Assembly: GCA_041567315.1 (NCBI GenBank)
Contig: JBFGCA010000039.1
Span: 1 to 37,443, forward strand
Reading direction: 5' to 3'
DNA length: 37,443 nt
From: JBFGCA01 sp041567315
Lineage (GTDB): Bacteria; Acidobacteriota; Thermoanaerobaculia; Multivoradales; JAHEKO01
In this document: piece by piece, positions 15,765-23,599 of the stretch
Layout of the letters: each line of letters starts with the position of its first letter
How positions within the stretch are numbered: the stretch's first letter is position 1
The notes under the pieces: model-generated
What the model was told of the DNA's origin: nothing
The model's input: only the letters and a program-made list of their open reading frames with translations
Databases searched by the model: none
Program-made: the position numbers and the translations under genes

Positions 15765-17072
15765 GTGACGGAGCCGAGTCCAGCAGTCCCTGGCGGAAAT
15801 CCGGCCCAGCGCTGGCTCCGCGACCCGCGCCACTACCAGATCGCGGTGCTCTCGGCGCTGCTGGTCTACGGGGTGCTGGCCCTCGATTTCGGAGTCCGCC
15901 CGCGGTTCGCGGCGGTGGTGCTGGGCACCGCGCTGGGCGTCCAATACCTCTTGACCCGCTGGGTGGGCCTTCCGGCCTTCGATCCCCGCAGCCCGCTGAT
16001 CTCGGGGCTGTCGCTCTGCCTGCTGCTGCGCACCGGCTCGCTCGCCCTGGCGGCCGCCGCGGCGGCGGTGACCATCGCCGGCAAGTTCCTGATCCGCCGC
16101 CGCGGCAAGCACGTCTTCAACCCCACCAACTTCGGGCTGGTGGTGATGCTGCTGGCCACCGACGCGGTCTGGGTGTCGCCGGGCCAGTGGGGGAGCGCCG
16201 CCTTCTTCGGCTTCCTGCTCGCCTGTCTCGGCGGCCTGGTGGTCCACCGCGCCGCCCGCGCCGACGTCACCGTCGCCTTCCTCCTCTCCTGGGCCGCCGT
16301 CCTCTTCGCCCGCGCCGCCTGGCTGGGCGACCCGTGGACCATCCCGCTCCACCAGCTCCAGAGCGGCGCCCTGCTGATCTTCGCCTTCTTCATGATCTCC
16401 GACCCCAAGACCACCCCCGACCGCCGCGCCGGCCGCCTCCTCTTCGCCGCCCTGGTCGCCGTCACCGGCGCCTGGGCCCAGTTCGGCCTCTACGTCCCCG
16501 AGGGCCTCCTCTACGCCCTCGCCGCCGGCGCCCTCACCGTCCCCGCCATCGACCGCCTCCTCCCCGCCCCCCGCTACGAATGGCCGGGTCATCTCGGCGC
16601 CCAGAATCGGAATCACGCTCCCCGTTTTCTTTCACCCCGCGGCGACCCGCCACGGTCTCCAGGAAACGAGTTGCCGCTGCCCGCTCTGGTGGCCCAATCA
16701 AGCCACGCCGGGCTCTTGGCTGATGCCCCAGCTGCCGGCCTGCAGCCGTCCAGCGGGTTGTGGATCAGTCAGGTAAGGGGGCCTGGAGCCGGCCGGGGTG
16801 GGGCTCGACAGGGGCCTCGCCGCAAGCGCTTGCGACAGGCCTCGAAGTCTACGGGCCGGCCAGCGCGCAGCGGTGAGGAGCGGCCGGCCTCCCCTCTGAA
16901 GTCCGTCAGGCCGGCCGCGTCCCCTGGCGCACCCCGCCCCGGCCGGCTCTCGCCACGGACCGCCCAAACTGATTCACAACCCGCCTCGACAGGACCTCAA
17001 CCCGGGAATTTCCCCTATCCACCGACCGCTCAAACTGATCCACAAACCTTCGGATCCAGGAGAACCCCATGA
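15765..17072 (+). CDS. RnfD/NqrB-like membrane protein with run-on C-terminal tail
   Basis: Residues about 20-275 make nine or ten transmembrane helices with motifs of the RnfABCDGE complex subunit D family: HYQIAVLSALLVYG, RSPLISGLSLCLLLRTGS, HVFNPTNFGLVVMLLATDAV, WVSPGQWGS and FFMISDPKTTPDRRAGR, ending at LLPAPRYEWP. In Rnf/Nqr complexes the subunit binds flavin and helps couple electron flow to ion transport, but no other rnf gene is nearby, so this is a stand-alone relative. The 160 residues after about 275 are Pro/Arg/Gly-rich with no similarity I recognise, because the frame runs through the structured repeat at 16753-16984 and ends only at 17072, inside the next gene's start (ATGA). 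The natural stop has probably been lost or lies in sequence replaced by the insertion. GTG 15765 follows a GGAGG. Confidence 0.8.
   Translation: MTEPSPAVPGGNPAQRWLRDPRHYQIAVLSALLVYGVLALDFGVRPRFAAVVLGTALGVQYLLTRWVGLPAFDPRSPLISGLSLCLLLRTGSLALAAAAAAVTIAGKFLIRRRGKHVFNPTNFGLVVMLLATDAVWVSPGQWGSAAFFGFLLACLGGLVVHRAARADVTVAFLLSWAAVLFARAAWLGDPWTIPLHQLQSGALLIFAFFMISDPKTTPDRRAGRLLFAALVAVTGAWAQFGLYVPEGLLYALAAGALTVPAIDRLLPAPRYEWPGHLGAQNRNHAPRFLSPRGDPPRSPGNELPLPALVAQSSHAGLLADAPAAGLQPSSGLWISQVRGPGAGRGGARQGPRRKRLRQASKSTGRPARSGEERPASPLKSVRPAASPGAPRPGRLSPRTAQTDSQPASTGPQPGNFPYPPTAQTDPQTFGSRRTP
16753..16984 (+). repeat. Structured dispersed repeat, copy A
   Basis: This copy folds into a closed branched structure. 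Outer stem P1 pairs 16753-16769 with 16968-16984 (17 pairs including one G-U). Stem P2 pairs 16786-16803 with 16932-16949 (18 pairs, one U-G). P3 is a perfect palindrome CGCAAGCGCTTGCG at 16821-16834, flanked by GGCCT/AGGCC. P4 pairs 16880-16890 with 16908-16918 (11 pairs, 17-nt loop). Copy B at 31162-31381 has the same spacing between P1, P2 and P4. Non-Watson-Crick pairs are G-U only if the plus strand is read. It lies between the end of RnfD homology and the DUF2330 gene. Confidence 0.8.
17019..17045 (+). repeat. Second copy of the right-end motif of the structured repeat
   Basis: CCACCGACCGCTCAAACTGA and the following TCCACAA repeat the sequence at 16953-16979 with 3 mismatches in 27, offset by 66 nt. 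Its ACTGATCCACAA is a perfect partner for TTGTGGATCAGT at the left end of copy A (16758-16769), a better match than the inner right end, so it may be the end of a nested or alternative form. Confidence 0.6.
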
Positions 17073-18451
17073 GAGAAGTCCCCTTGCGAACCCTCGCTCG
17101 CTCTGGTCTGCCGCTGCTCGCAGCCCTGCTGCTGCCGCCGGCCGCCTCCGCCTTCTGCGGCTTCTACGTCGCCCGCGCCGACGCCGCCCTCTTCAACCGC
17201 GCCTCCCAGGTCGTCCTGGTCCGCGACGGCGACCGCACCGTGCTCACCATGTCCAACGACTTCCGCGGCGACCTCGACGAGTTCGCGGTCGTCATCCCGG
17301 TCCCCACCTTCATCGAGCGCGACCAGATCCACGTCGCCGAGCGGGCGGTCATCGAGCACCTCGACGCCTACTCGGCCCCACGGCTGGTCGAGTACTTCGA
17401 CGACGATCCCTGCGCGCCACGCCGCGAGTGGCTGGACGCGCTCAACATGCGCGAGATGCGCGCGGCCGCCGGCATGGCCCAGAAGCGCGCCGACAGCCTG
17501 GGGGTGACCATCGAGGCCGCCTACACGGTGGGGGAGTACGACGTCCTCATCCTGTCGGCGGAGGAGAGCGCCGGCCTCCTCACCTGGCTGCGCGAGAGCG
17601 GCTATCGGGTGCCGCGGGCCGCCGAGCCGGTGGTGGCGAGCTATCTGAAGCAGGGCATGCGCTTCTTCGTGGCCCGCGTCAACCTCGGCGAGCAGTCGCG
17701 GCTGGGCTACAGCTATCTCAGGCCGCTGCAGGTGGCCTACGAGACGCCGAAGTTCATGCTGCCGATCCGGCTGGGGATGGTCAACGCCGACGGCCCGCAG
17801 GAGCTCTACGTCTACGCGCTGACCCGCCGCGGCCGGGTCGAGACCACCAACTACCGGACCGTGCGGCTGCCGACCGGGATGGAGCTGCCGGTCTTCGTGC
17901 GCCAGGAGTTCGGCGAGTTCTACCGCGACATGTTCGCCCGCCAGGTCGAGCGCGAGCGGCGGCGGGCGGTGTTCCTGGAGTACGCCTGGGACATGTCGTG
18001 GTGCGACCCGTGTGCGGCCGATCCGCTGTCGGCCGAGGAGCTCCGCGAGCTGGGGGTGTTCTGGGTCGGCGACGGCCGCGAGCTCGGCCGGCCGACGGCG
18101 GCGCCCGACGTCTTCGTCACCCGGCTCCACGTGCGCTACGACGGCGAGAACTTCCCCGAGGACCTGTTCTTTCAGGAGACCGGCGATCGCACCAACTTCC
18201 AGGGCCGCTACGTGCTCCGCCACCCGTGGACCGGCGAGGCGACCTGCGCGCGGGCCGCCGCCTACTACCGCGAGGTCGAGCGCCGGCAGCAGCGCGAGGC
18301 GGCCGAGCTGGCCTCGCTCACCGGCTGGGACCTGGAGCGCATCCGCAGCCGGATGCGGCTGGCGCGGCGCCTGCCGGACGACGCGGAGCCCTGGTGGCGG
18401 CGGATCTGGCGCCGCGGCGACGACGGAGCCGTGGAGGACGGCGGGCGGTAG
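17069..18451 (+). CDS. DUF2330 domain-containing secreted protein
   Basis: The 460-residue protein has a signal peptide ending in PPAASA (about residue 28), followed by FCGFYVARADAALFNRASQV, then DGDRTVLTMSNDFRGD and EFAVVIPVPT, the N-terminal signature I associate with DUF2330. Further cysteines lie at DDDPCAPR, SWCDPCAAD and EATCARA and could form disulfides or bind a metal. The function of the domain is unknown. The gene begins within the stop codon of the RnfD-like frame and has an AGGAG about 8 nt upstream (17057-17061), so it is translated from a normal leader rather than leaderless. The pairing with an RnfD-like protein suggests a shared envelope or redox role, which is inference. Confidence 0.82.
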   Translation: MREVPLRTLARSGLPLLAALLLPPAASAFCGFYVARADAALFNRASQVVLVRDGDRTVLTMSNDFRGDLDEFAVVIPVPTFIERDQIHVAERAVIEHLDAYSAPRLVEYFDDDPCAPRREWLDALNMREMRAAAGMAQKRADSLGVTIEAAYTVGEYDVLILSAEESAGLLTWLRESGYRVPRAAEPVVASYLKQGMRFFVARVNLGEQSRLGYSYLRPLQVAYETPKFMLPIRLGMVNADGPQELYVYALTRRGRVETTNYRTVRLPTGMELPVFVRQEFGEFYRDMFARQVERERRRAVFLEYAWDMSWCDPCAADPLSAEELRELGVFWVGDGRELGRPTAAPDVFVTRLHVRYDGENFPEDLFFQETGDRTNFQGRYVLRHPWTGEATCARAAAYYREVERRQQREAAELASLTGWDLERIRSRMRLARRLPDDAEPWWRRIWRRGDDGAVEDGGR

Positions 18452-18466
18452 CCGATCGCCGGCTGC

Positions 18467-20233
18467 TCAGAAGCTGGTGACCCGCATCACCTCTTCGAAG
18501 GTGGTGGTGCCGTCGGCCAGCTTGCGGAGCGCCGACTGGCGCAGGGTGCGCATGCCCTTGGCCACCGCCTCGCGCTTGAGGTGGGCGGCGTCGGCGCCGC
18601 CGACGATGAGCTGCTTGATGTTGTCGTCCACCGGCAGGATCTCGAAGATCCCGGTGCGGCCGAAGTAGCCGGTGGTGCGGCACTCGAAGCAGCCGGCGCC
18701 GAGCTTGACCTTTATCCTCTTGCCCTCGGGCACCGCCAGCCGCAGCATCCGCGCCTCGTCCTCCGACAGGTAGTGGTCGCCGGCGCAGTGGGGGCAGACC
18801 TTGCGCACCAGCCGCTGGGCCATGGCGCCGATCAGGGTCGAGTTGACGAGGTAGCGCTCGACCTGGAGGTCGGCCAGCCGGGTGATCGAGGAGGCGGCGT
18901 CGTTGGTGTGCAGGGTCGACAACACCAGGTGGCCGGTGAGGGCCGCCTGGATGGCGTACTGGGCGGTCTCGGGGTCGCGGATCTCGCCCACCATGATGAT
19001 GTCGGGGTCCTGGCGCAGGATGTGGCGCAGGGCGGCGGCGAAGGTGACCCCGGCCTTGACGTTGACCGCGGTCTGGTTGAACTGCGGCGCCACCATCTCG
19101 ATCGGGTCCTCGATGGTGGTGACGTTGAGCTCGCGCGAGGCGATGGTGCGCAGCGCCGAGTAGAGGGTGGTGGTCTTGCCCGAGCCGGTCGGTCCGGTGA
19201 CCAGGATGATGCCGTGCGGGCGGCTGATGAAGTCGTTGAAAAGATCCAGCTCCTCGGCGAAGAAGCCCAGCGTCTCGAGGTCCTGGATCAGCACGTCGGG
19301 GTCGAAGATGCGGAGCACCACCTTCTCGCCGAAGGCCACCGGCAGGGTCGAGACCCGCAGCTCGATCTCCTCCCCGCCGCGCTTGGTCTTGACCCGGCCG
19401 TCCTGCGGGCGGCGCTTCTCGGCGATGTCGAGTCGCGACATCGTCTTGATGCGGCTCACCACCGCCTTGTGGACGATCTTGGGGATGGTCTGGATGTCGT
19501 GCAGCACGCCGTCGATGCGGAAGCGCACCAGGCTCAGCTCGCGCTTGGGCTCGATGTGGACGTCACTGGCCCGGGTGTCGTAGGCGTGCTGCAGCATGAA
19601 CTCGACGGCGTTGACGATGTGCTGATCGCTGGACTCGATCTCGGCCTCGTCCTTCATGCGGACCAGGGCCTCGAGGTTGCCCAGGTCGAGACCCGCCGAC
19701 AGGTCGCGCTCGGCCCGCTTGACCGAGTGCCGCAGTCCGTAGAACTCGTTGATGGCCTTGAGGATGTCGGGCTCGGAGGCGACCACCAGGTCGATCTCCT
19801 GCTCGACGATGCGGCGGAAGGAGTCGATGCTCTCGAGGTCGTAGGGATCGGCGCACGCCACCTTGAGCCGGCCGTTGCGGATCTCGAGCGGGATCATCCG
19901 GTGGCGCTTGGCGAACGGCCGCGAGATCCGCGACTCGATGAGGTCGGCGTCGAGGTTGAGGGGGTCGATGCGCACGAACTCGAGACCGGCGTCGGTGGCC
20001 ACGGCGCGGGCGATGTCGAACTCGCCGAGCACGCCGGTGGGGTTGCCGGCGAAGGGGAACTGCTGGCGCTGGACCAGCTCGTAGGCCAGCGCCCGCTGCT
20101 CGAAGGCGCGCGGATTGCTGCGCCGCCGCGCCGGCACATTGCGCGCCTCGCGCTCGACCTCGGCGGCCTGGTCGGTCCGGATCAGGCCTTGCCGGACGAG
20201 GATCTGCGAGAGCTGTTGCGGGGTGAGACTCAC
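18467..20233 (-). CDS. pilB: PilB/GspE-type secretion and pilus assembly ATPase
   Basis: The 588-residue protein starts with an MshEN-like N-terminal domain (LSQILVRQGLIRTDQAAEVE, and FDIARAVATDAGLEFVRIDP around residue 72). The ATPase core has RASDVHIEP, the Walker A GPTGSGKTTT at 347-356, the Asp box TTIEDPIEM, Walker B DIIMVGEIRDPETA and the His box LVLSTLHTNDA. A tetracysteine zinc site (C480, C483, C515, C518) is typical of PilB, GspE and MshE extension ATPases and absent from PilT. It therefore drives pilus extension or type II secretion; PilB and GspE cannot be separated without neighbours, and none are here. GTG 20233 lies 8 nt behind a TAGACT hexamer. Confidence 0.9.
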   Translation of the reverse strand: MSLTPQQLSQILVRQGLIRTDQAAEVEREARNVPARRRSNPRAFEQRALAYELVQRQQFPFAGNPTGVLGEFDIARAVATDAGLEFVRIDPLNLDADLIESRISRPFAKRHRMIPLEIRNGRLKVACADPYDLESIDSFRRIVEQEIDLVVASEPDILKAINEFYGLRHSVKRAERDLSAGLDLGNLEALVRMKDEAEIESSDQHIVNAVEFMLQHAYDTRASDVHIEPKRELSLVRFRIDGVLHDIQTIPKIVHKAVVSRIKTMSRLDIAEKRRPQDGRVKTKRGGEEIELRVSTLPVAFGEKVVLRIFDPDVLIQDLETLGFFAEELDLFNDFISRPHGIILVTGPTGSGKTTTLYSALRTIASRELNVTTIEDPIEMVAPQFNQTAVNVKAGVTFAAALRHILRQDPDIIMVGEIRDPETAQYAIQAALTGHLVLSTLHTNDAASSITRLADLQVERYLVNSTLIGAMAQRLVRKVCPHCAGDHYLSEDEARMLRLAVPEGKRIKVKLGAGCFECRTTGYFGRTGIFEILPVDDNIKQLIVGGADAAHLKREAVAKGMRTLRQSALRKLADGTTTFEEVMRVTSF

Positions 20234-20241
20234 GGTGGCTC

Positions 20242-20247
20242 AGTCTA
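20242..20247 (-). promoter_or_regulatory. -10 hexamer TAGACT, leaderless start of pilB
   Basis: Read on the minus strand, TAGACT ends 8 nt before the GTG at 20233, with no ribosome binding site between. Confidence 0.45.
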
Positions 20248-20317
20248 GCGTAAGGCCGGCGTAGCGCCGGGTATGATCGCCGCGCGGGCGGCCCGCCGCG
20301 GCGCCCTTCCGCTCAGC

Positions 20318-21196
20318 ATGCCCATCTCGCCGACGGCGGTCCTGCTGGTCCTCGCCTCGGCGGTGGCCTTCGCGCTGCTCGACCTGCTGCGCAAGCTGCT
20401 GGCGACCCGGATGCGCGCCCTGCCGCTGCTGTTCTTCCTGGCGGCCGGGCCGGTGCCGTTCTTCCTGGTTTGGCTGCTGGTCGCCGGGGGGCGGGGGAGC
20501 GGGTGGGTCTACTGGGCGCCGGCGACGGCCTCGGTCGCCCTCAACGTAGGCGCCAACCTGGCCTTTCTCGAGGCCGTCCGGCTGGCGCCGCTGAGCCTGA
20601 CCATCCCGGTCCTGTCGCTGACCCCGGTGTTCACCACCGTGCTCGCCGTGCCGCTGCTCGGCGAGTGGCCCGACGCAGTCCAGGGCGCCGGCATCCTGGT
20701 GGTCGTGCTTGCGATCGTCTGGCTGCAGGTGGGGGCCGCCGGCGGCGACCGGCGGGGCGCGGCGGGCGGCGCCGCCGGCCGCGGCGCGCTGCTGATGGTG
20801 CTGGTGGCGCTCCAGTGGTCGCTGGCCATGCCGCTCGACAAGCTGGCCATGGTCCGCTCGGGGGTGCCGTTCCACGGCCTGGTGCTCAACGCCGGCGTGG
20901 CGCTGGGGGTGCTGTTGGTGCTCGGGGCGCAGGGCCGCGTCGGCGAGCTGGCGAGCTGGCGCCGGCACCTGGGCCTGCTGGCGGCGACGGTGGTGGTGAG
21001 CGTCGCCGCCCTTGCCCTGGTGTTGCTGGCGTTGACCCTGACCTGGGTGGGGCTGGTCGAGACCCTCAAGCGGGGCGTCGGGTCGTTCCTTGCGCTGGCG
21101 CTCGGCGCCCTGGTGTTCCGCGAAGCGGTGGGCGCCCGGCACTACCTGGCGGTGCTGGTGATGGGCGCCGGGGTGGCGCTCATCCTGCTGGGCTGA
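20318..21196 (+). CDS. EamA/DMT-family transporter
   Basis: From the ATG at 20318 the protein has 292 residues and ten hydrophobic helices in two repeats, the layout of drug/metabolite transporters. Typical points are the first helix FALLDLLRKLLA, the end of the first half with SLTIPVLSLTPVFTTVLAVP and LLGEWPDAVQGAGILVVVLA, and the matching second-half VETLKRGVGSFLALALGALV and FREAVGARHYLAVLVMGAGV. The substrate is unknown (metabolite or amino-acid export, or sugar import, are all possible in the family). An in-frame ATG at 20273 would add 15 residues, but it overlaps a TATGAT that looks like a -10, so I prefer 20318. It is divergent from pilB and convergent with aroC. Confidence 0.85.
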   Translation: MPISPTAVLLVLASAVAFALLDLLRKLLATRMRALPLLFFLAAGPVPFFLVWLLVAGGRGSGWVYWAPATASVALNVGANLAFLEAVRLAPLSLTIPVLSLTPVFTTVLAVPLLGEWPDAVQGAGILVVVLAIVWLQVGAAGGDRRGAAGGAAGRGALLMVLVALQWSLAMPLDKLAMVRSGVPFHGLVLNAGVALGVLLVLGAQGRVGELASWRRHLGLLAATVVVSVAALALVLLALTLTWVGLVETLKRGVGSFLALALGALVFREAVGARHYLAVLVMGAGVALILLG

Positions 21197-21245
21197 GACC
21201 GCTGGCGGGCGCGGCCGGTCCGGCGGGCTCGGCCCGGCGAGGCCG

Positions 21246-22445
21246 TCAGTCGAGGGCGTCGCCCTCGAAGCGGGGCCAGGCGCGCTGCAGGGCCACGGTC
21301 GACTCCCAGTGGGCGCGGACCTCGCGCATCGAGTCGCCGCCGAGCTTCTCGAGCAGGGCGTCGGCCAGCACCAGCGCCACCATCGCCTCGGCGATCACCC
21401 CGGCCGCCGGCAGCGCGGTGACGTCGGAGCGCTCGTACTGCGAGACGTGCGGCTCGAGGGTGTCGAGGTCGACCGAGGGCAGCCCCTTGCGGAGCGTCGA
21501 GATCGGCTTCTTGAAGGCGGTCACCACCACGTCCTGACCGTTGGTGATCCCGGCCTCGAGCCCGCCGGCGCGGTTGGTGGGGCGCCGCCAGCGGCCCTCG
21601 GCGTCGCGCTCGATGGGGTCGTGGGCGGCGCTCCCCGGGCCGCGGCTGGCGGTGAGCGCGGCGCCGATCTCGACCGCCTTGACCGCCGGCACCGAGAGCA
21701 CCGCCTGGGCCAGCCGCCCGTCCAGCTTCTCGTTCCACTGGACGTGCGAGCCGAGCCCGGCCGGCACGTTGTGGGCGATCACCGTCACCGAGCCGCCCAG
21801 GGTGTCGCCCTCGGCCTTCATGCGCTCGACCAGCTCGACCATCCGCGGCTCGAGGTCGCGGTCGACGGCGCGTAGCGGGGAGCCGTCGTCGACCTCGAGC
21901 AACTGCTCCCAGTCGGGGACCGGCGTGTCGGCCCCCAGCGGCCCCAGCGAGCGGACCCCGCTGCGGATCTCGACCCCGAACTCGCCGAGCAGCATCTTGG
22001 CGAAGGCCCCGGCCGCCACCCGGGCGGCGCTCTCCCGCGCCGAGGCGCGCTCCAGCACGTCGCGCAGGTCGCGCCGCAGCAGCTTGAGCCCGCCCGCCAG
22101 ATCGGCGTGGCCCGGCCGCGGCGACTTGAGCCGCCGGCGCTCGGCCTTGGCGGGGTCGAGCGTCACCGGGTCCATGACCCCCTGCCAGTTGCGGAAGTCG
22201 CGGTTGACGATCCACAGCGCCAGCGGCGACCCCAGGGTCTCGCCGCCCCGCACCCCGCCGCGGATCTCCACCTCGTCCTGCTCGATCTTCATCCGGTGGC
22301 CGCGCCCGAACCCGTGCTGCCGCCGCCGCATCTCCCGCGCCAGCAGCTCGAAGTCGACCCGCAGCCCGGCCGGGAGCCCCCGCAGGATGGCCGTCAGCCC
22401 CGGCCCGTGGCTCTCCCCGGCCGTCACCAATTGCAGGCGGGACAC
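21246..22445 (-). CDS. aroC: Chorismate synthase
   Basis: The 399-residue enzyme converts EPSP to chorismate with reduced FMN. The family motifs are intact: TAGESHGPGLTAILRGLPAG at the N-terminus, RRQHGFGRGHRMKIEQDEVE with the catalytic His, GGVRGGETLGSPLAL, SPRPGHADLAGGLK, and the late GGLEAGITNGQDVVV and ALPAAGVIAEAMVALVLADA. The GTG at 22445 is chosen because the motif begins immediately and a TATCCT lies 7 nt upstream. It is last in a minus-strand group behind HAD phosphatase, thioesterase and glycosyltransferase genes, but with its own promoter. Confidence 0.97.
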   Translation of the reverse strand: MSRLQLVTAGESHGPGLTAILRGLPAGLRVDFELLAREMRRRQHGFGRGHRMKIEQDEVEIRGGVRGGETLGSPLALWIVNRDFRNWQGVMDPVTLDPAKAERRRLKSPRPGHADLAGGLKLLRRDLRDVLERASARESAARVAAGAFAKMLLGEFGVEIRSGVRSLGPLGADTPVPDWEQLLEVDDGSPLRAVDRDLEPRMVELVERMKAEGDTLGGSVTVIAHNVPAGLGSHVQWNEKLDGRLAQAVLSVPAVKAVEIGAALTASRGPGSAAHDPIERDAEGRWRRPTNRAGGLEAGITNGQDVVVTAFKKPISTLRKGLPSVDLDTLEPHVSQYERSDVTALPAAGVIAEAMVALVLADALLEKLGGDSMREVRAHWESTVALQRAWPRFEGDALD

Positions 22446-22452
22446 GCCGGCG

Positions 22453-22458
22453 AGGATA
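22453..22458 (-). promoter_or_regulatory. -10 hexamer TATCCT ahead of aroC
   Basis: On the minus strand TATCCT ends 7 nt before the GTG at 22445, inside the 39-nt gap after the HAD gene, so aroC can be transcribed as a leaderless mRNA independent of the upstream genes. Confidence 0.45.
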
Positions 22459-22484
22459 GCAGGGGGTGCGGACCCGCCTGTCGG

Positions 22485-23093
22485 TCAGCGGGCGGTCGCG
22501 CTCAGCAGATCGGGGAGCCGGGCGAGGTCCTCGATGCGGGCCTGGCCGCCGTCGTAGCGGAAGCCGATGAAGGGGACGCCGGCGGCGGTGGCGGCGTCGC
22601 GGTCGTAGGCGGAGTCGCCGACCACCACGGCGTCGGTGGGGCGGGCGGCGAGCAGCTCGAGGGCGCGGAGGACCATGTCTGGGGCGGGCTTGGGGCGGGG
22701 GACGTCGGTGCCGCCGACCAGGGCGTCGGGGGCGAGGCCGGCGCGCCGCAGCAGCTCGCGGGCGAGCGGCGACGGGGTGTTGGTGATGACGGCGAGGGGA
22801 TGGCCGCGCTCGCGGAGGGTGGCGAACAGGGGCGTGGCGCCGGGCATCACCCGCAGGTGCTCCAGGTGGGCGGGGAAGGTGGCGTCGTAGAGCGCCTCCA
22901 GCTCTTCGACGGAGGTGCGCGGGAAGAAGGTGGCGACGTCGGCGTCGACCCCCTGGCCCCAGGCGGCGGTGAAACGGCGGCGCGAGATCGGCGGGTAGAC
23001 GTTGCCGGCGGCGACGTCGTTCATCACCGCGTGCCAGACGTCGAAGGTGTCGACCAGGACGCCGTCGAGGTCGAAGAGCACCGCCAGGGTCAC
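22485..23093 (-). CDS. HAD-family phosphatase (phosphoglycolate phosphatase-like)
   Basis: The 202-residue protein has all four HAD motifs: LFDLDGVLVDT near the start with both Asp residues, VITNTPS (motif II), the Lys in RPKPAPDM (motif III) and VVVGDSAYDRDAA (motif IV). A helical cap lies between motifs I and II. The motifs fit a small-molecule phosphatase such as phosphoglycolate phosphatase, but HAD substrate ranges are broad and the cap offers no clear clue. The GTG at 23093 gives MTLAVLFDLDG; earlier in-frame codons overlap the thioesterase gene. It is 38 nt behind that gene and 39 nt ahead of aroC. Confidence 0.88.
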   Translation of the reverse strand: MTLAVLFDLDGVLVDTFDVWHAVMNDVAAGNVYPPISRRRFTAAWGQGVDADVATFFPRTSVEELEALYDATFPAHLEHLRVMPGATPLFATLRERGHPLAVITNTPSPLARELLRRAGLAPDALVGGTDVPRPKPAPDMVLRALELLAARPTDAVVVGDSAYDRDAATAAGVPFIGFRYDGGQARIEDLARLPDLLSATAR

Positions 23094-23131
23094 CGGGCGA
23101 TGGTGCCACAGGCGATGCTCGCCGGGCCGGG

Positions 23132-23599
23132 TCAGGCGAGGCCGGCGAGGCGGGCGAACGGCCGGCGGAGGGCCTCGGGGGTGCGGCAGGGGCGGCCGGT
23201 GGCGCCCTCGACCCAGACGTGGCGGGTGGCGCCGGTGGCCAGCAGCCGGCCGTCGCGGCGCACCTCGTAGGCGAAGCGGACGGCGCGGCTGGCGAGCCGG
23301 TCGATCCAGGCGACGACCTCGACCGTGTCGCCGTAGCGGGCGCCGTTGCGGTAGTCGACCTCGGCGTGGGTGACCACCAGCCGGTGGCCGAGGCGCTCGA
23401 TCTCGGCGTAGTGGAAGCCGGTGGCGGTGCACAGCCGGGTCCGCGCCTGCTCGAACCAGACCAGGTAGTTGGCGTGGTGGACGACCCCCATCTGGTCGGT
23501 CTCGGCGTAGCGCACCTCGACCTCGATGGCGCGGCGCTCGGGCTCGCCCGTTGGCCGCCGGCCGTGCTGCAGTTGGCCCGGTCCCGGCTGAGAAGTCAC
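23132..23599 (-). CDS. Acyl-CoA thioesterase, YbgC/4HBT family
   Basis: The 155-residue hotdog-fold protein carries the 4-hydroxybenzoyl-CoA thioesterase signature VRYAETDQMGVVHHANYLVW with the catalytic Asp, then FEQARTRLC. The conserved middle part HRLVVTHAEVDYRNGARYGD and the final strand RLLATGATRHVWVE follow. Members hydrolyse short or aromatic acyl-CoA esters and in proteobacteria sit with the Tol-Pal genes, which are not seen here. The first 22 residues are unstructured and Gly/Pro/Arg-rich. Its start overlaps the stop of the glycosyltransferase by 4 bp, so the two are coupled. Confidence 0.92.
   Translation of the reverse strand: MTSQPGPGQLQHGRRPTGEPERRAIEVEVRYAETDQMGVVHHANYLVWFEQARTRLCTATGFHYAEIERLGHRLVVTHAEVDYRNGARYGDTVEVVAWIDRLASRAVRFAYEVRRDGRLLATGATRHVWVEGATGRPCRTPEALRRPFARLAGLA

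Noticed and set aside
16698..16967. Minus-strand frame over repeat copy A (WREPAGAG...) with a similar frame over copy B (31149-31370)
   Set aside because: The two align over 57 residues without gaps at about 36 identities, but this follows from the repeat's conserved spacing. Changes are mostly non-synonymous and are explained by compensatory pairing, so I treat them as structural repeats rather than a protein family. A dN/dS test on more copies would decide.
16753..16984. Repeat copy A as a retron, integron attC site or group II intron
   Set aside because: No reverse transcriptase, integrase or intron-encoded protein is nearby, and the core motifs of attC sites or of intron domain V are not seen.
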